Source: Candidatus Zixiibacteriota bacterium (GTDB lineage Bacteria > Zixibacteria > MSB-5A5 > UBA10806). Taken from it: a stretch of 15,116 nucleotides of DNA. Positions 13,392 to 15,116 of the stretch are shown here, piece after piece. The stretch is from the NCBI GenBank assembly GCA_003520965.1, contig DOTU01000090.1, forward strand, positions 1-15,116, in the 5' to 3' direction. The notes beneath the pieces are model-generated. The model had not been told where the DNA came from and did not search any database. It saw only the letters and a program-made list of their open reading frames with translations. Position numbers and translations under genes: made by a program. Each line of letters opens with the position of its first letter. The first letter of the stretch is position 1.

Positions 13392-13415
13392 GGGCACGAT
13401 AAATCGTGCCCCTAC
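13392..13415 (-). repeat. REP-like hairpin with GTAG foot (GGGCACGA family)
   Basis: GGGCACGA (13392-13399), loop TAAA, TCGTGCCC (13404-13411), then CTAC at 13412-13415. It is identical through hairpin and foot to hairpin 1 of the tandem element copy 2 at 4216-4239, about 9 kb away. It shares AAGAAA just upstream of the stem. Confidence 0.85.
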
Positions 13416-13487
13416 AAATAAGAAATAAGAGCGTATCTTGATATTAGCGTCTGATCAAAACAGTTAATACGCCCATAATAAAAAAAA

Positions 13488-13517
13488 TTGACAATTCTCC
13501 GATAATGTCGCTATCCC
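13488..13517 (+). promoter_or_regulatory. Weak promoter candidate for the O-antigen ligase-like gene
   Basis: A perfect -35 box TTGACA (13488-13493) is followed after 18 bases by TATCCC (13512-13517), which matches only half of the -10 consensus. A start here would give an almost leaderless message, which agrees with the lack of a clear ribosome site before ATG 13522. Confidence 0.25.
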
Positions 13518-13521
13518 AATA

Positions 13522-14754
13522 ATGAAACTTGACCGAATCAAAATATCCGAGCGTTTAATCCTGGCCGGTGGATTGATTTTCGCCGCCGGAATAATGTGGA
13601 CGCATATTTTGGGGTATATGGGTTTGGCGCTGGGATTGTTGGGGATTTGCCTCAATTTCAGAGGGAAAGAGGTTTCATCCACAGTTAAACTCCTCATTAT
13701 CCTGATTCTCGATTTTGTTCTCTGGGGCTCGATCCTGGTATTAACCACGTCCGTAAGGCGCGATGCGGGTTGGGCGACGGTATTTGGTTACGGAAGCCAT
13801 TGGCTGCTGGCCTTTGCGCTTGGATTCAGGCAGAAGGAAAGATATCGGATTGGGCTGATATATATATTCGCGGGCTCAGTCATTTTGGTTGGATTGCTCA
13901 GCCTGGGGGCTTACCTAGGGCTCTATGATAATCCCAATCTGGCCAAATGGGGGATGATCTGGGGATTCCAACATCATATAGCCTTTGGCGCGATTTTGAT
14001 GATTGTATTTCATCTTATATATGGTTTTGTGCTGACTCCCGGAGTTCCGTTTAGGAAGACTGTTATTTTCTCCCTGTTGGGATTATTGACTATATTCCTT
14101 GTTCTCCTGACAGGGAGTAGAAGCTACTGGGTTGCCGGGGGGCTTTCCATTACAGCCGCTACTATTTATAACGCGGTGGTTGGACGAAGGCGGGCCTTGT
14201 CTTTGGCGTTGGCGGGTGTTGGCATATTGGTGATAGCCCTGGGAATAATAATATTTCCTCAGGTTCGTTACAGGATAAATCGGGTCAACACCGGTGAAAC
14301 GAGTATTAACTTCCGGAAGAATATGGCGATCATGGCGTTTGATATTATAAAGGATCATCCGATTACCGGAATCGGACCGGGTCAAGTGCCATTTGCCAAA
14401 GAGTACTATGATAGAATGGATAGCCTGAATCTTCCTGTCGATACAGGTTATCTTCAGAAAAAACATCTGCACAATATCTATCTTCAGATCGGAGCCGAAT
14501 TCGGTGTGGCTGGGATGATGCTTTTAATCGCCATAATAATAAGTATGCTCACGATTACGGCCAAAGCTGTGTCTAATGCCGGGGATTATTCCGGAATAGC
14601 TCTTGGCCTATTCTGGGCAGTAATTACGATCGCTATCGGAGAGAATTTTGATTGCCTGCTTCGGGCGCCATCGGTTTCGATGATGATATTCTGGCTGGTT
14701 GGGTTATCGGCGGGAACGTTGAAAAACGATGAAGGTGTGAAGATTCAAGCTTAA
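13522..14754 (+). CDS. O-antigen ligase / Wzy-type polymerase-like membrane protein (Wzy_C family)
   Basis: The 410-residue polytopic membrane protein has about eleven hydrophobic segments. It belongs to the WaaL/Wzy-C family, which links or polymerises undecaprenyl-linked surface glycans at the outer face of the inner membrane. Seen: LTGSRSYWVAGG (196-207) with the conserved Arg200; a periplasmic loop from about 250 containing NFRKNMAIMAFDIIKDHPITGIGPGQ (263-288), matching the R...al...P..GiG pattern; and HLHNIYLQIGAEFGVAGM (315-332) with the conserved His317. The start ATG has no obvious ribosome site. No glycosyltransferase neighbours are in view, so ligase, polymerase or protein glycosylation cannot be told apart. 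Confidence 0.85.
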   Translation: MKLDRIKISERLILAGGLIFAAGIMWTHILGYMGLALGLLGICLNFRGKEVSSTVKLLIILILDFVLWGSILVLTTSVRRDAGWATVFGYGSHWLLAFALGFRQKERYRIGLIYIFAGSVILVGLLSLGAYLGLYDNPNLAKWGMIWGFQHHIAFGAILMIVFHLIYGFVLTPGVPFRKTVIFSLLGLLTIFLVLLTGSRSYWVAGGLSITAATIYNAVVGRRRALSLALAGVGILVIALGIIIFPQVRYRINRVNTGETSINFRKNMAIMAFDIIKDHPITGIGPGQVPFAKEYYDRMDSLNLPVDTGYLQKKHLHNIYLQIGAEFGVAGMMLLIAIIISMLTITAKAVSNAGDYSGIALGLFWAVITIAIGENFDCLLRAPSVSMMIFWLVGLSAGTLKNDEGVKIQA

Positions 14755-14784
14755 TTAATATTAATTGATGATGAGGTGGATTGA

Positions 14785-15116
14785 ATGAATAGTGATTTAA
14801 GCGGAGCCGTTTTGCAGGTTGCCGCGATGATGGAGCTTGCGGCCAGGACAGCGCCTAAGACTAGGGGCGAGGATTTTATCAAAACCATGATAGTCTCAGG
14901 AGAACGCCTACGAGAACTATCTGAGAATATGGTTAAATTTGGGGCGGTCAGGAAAAAGGGCGGCTTTGACCGGGATGGGAGTAATGTAGCGGCCTCAAGT
15001 GCCGTGCTTTTAGTAGGGCTTAAAGACGCCAAAGCAGCCGGTTTGAACTGTGGGGCCTGCGGTTATCCCAACTGCGAGGCTCTAAAAGAAGCGCCAGCGG
15101 TTGATATCGAATTCAA
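14785..15116 (+). CDS. DUF2148 ferredoxin-domain protein, N-terminal part (3' truncated by window)
   Basis: The first 110 residues are visible, then the window ends. ATG 14785 has GAGG at 14773-14776 (8-base spacing), 30 bases after the ligase-like gene. Seen: LAARTAPKTRGEDFIKTMIVSGE (18-40), ASSAVLLVGLKDAKAAGLNC (70-89) and CGACGYPNC with Cys89, Cys92 and Cys97. The C-x2-C-G-x3-C arrangement resembles the Fe-S motif of RnfB/CODH-type proteins. DUF2148 proteins are small cytoplasmic Fe-S proteins of unknown function, mostly in anaerobes. The fourth ligand would lie beyond the window. Confidence 0.88.
   Translation, partial: MNSDLSGAVLQVAAMMELAARTAPKTRGEDFIKTMIVSGERLRELSENMVKFGAVRKKGGFDRDGSNVAASSAVLLVGLKDAKAAGLNCGACGYPNCEALKEAPAVDIEF

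Overview
The window reads as chromosome from a Gram-negative-type bacterium of an uncultured or candidate lineage. The evidence is an O-antigen-ligase-like membrane protein, a probable lipoprotein, a ferredoxin-domain (DUF2148) protein usually seen in anaerobes, a eukaryote/archaea-like beta-CASP nuclease, an Mrp-DUF971 fusion, and intergenic spaces packed with GC-rich hairpin repeats and heptamer arrays. The FCB side of the tree (for example Zixibacteria-like) is my guess only. No rRNA, tRNA or phylogenetic marker fixes the taxon.

Layout. 1-465 is the end of a beta-CASP metallo-beta-lactamase-fold RNase. 466-4345 is an accessory-looking, visibly A+T-rich stretch with three plus-strand genes: an unknown secreted protein (592-1425), a lipoprotein with a beta domain followed by HEAT-like helices (1667-2623), and a CPBP-family membrane protease homologue (2930-3868). 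Repeats separate them, and a repeat cluster at 3930-4325 closes the region. 4346-8942 is a minus-strand block, in transcription order: CPA2-type cation/proton antiporter, Mrp-DUF971 Fe-S carrier ATPase, Nfu Fe-S scaffold, quinolinate synthase NadA. The last three fit together: two Fe-S biogenesis factors beside an enzyme that needs a [4Fe-4S] cluster. 9205-9666 is a DinB/YfiT-like protein. 9866-13293 is a housekeeping operon with a good sigma70-type promoter: yajC, def, fmt, rng. Three of its four genes appear to start with TTG. 13522-14754 is an O-antigen ligase-like protein, and 14785 to the end is a truncated DUF2148 ferredoxin-domain protein.

The most unusual content is between the genes. 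(1) At least ten hairpins carry CTAC or CTAT on the plus strand at their 3' foot (GTAG on the other strand), all in one orientation whichever way neighbouring genes run. This resembles REP elements mobilised by RAYT transposases. (2) A 118-base unit with two such hairpins is tandemly duplicated at 4081-4325, and the stems differ by compensatory changes. (3) Heptamer arrays of the form GTNNYGA begin at or within a few bases of the stop codons of three plus-strand genes. (4) A ~50-base direct repeat flanks the first A+T-rich gene and, when translated, resembles the C-terminus of a SpoIIE/PP2C phosphatase.
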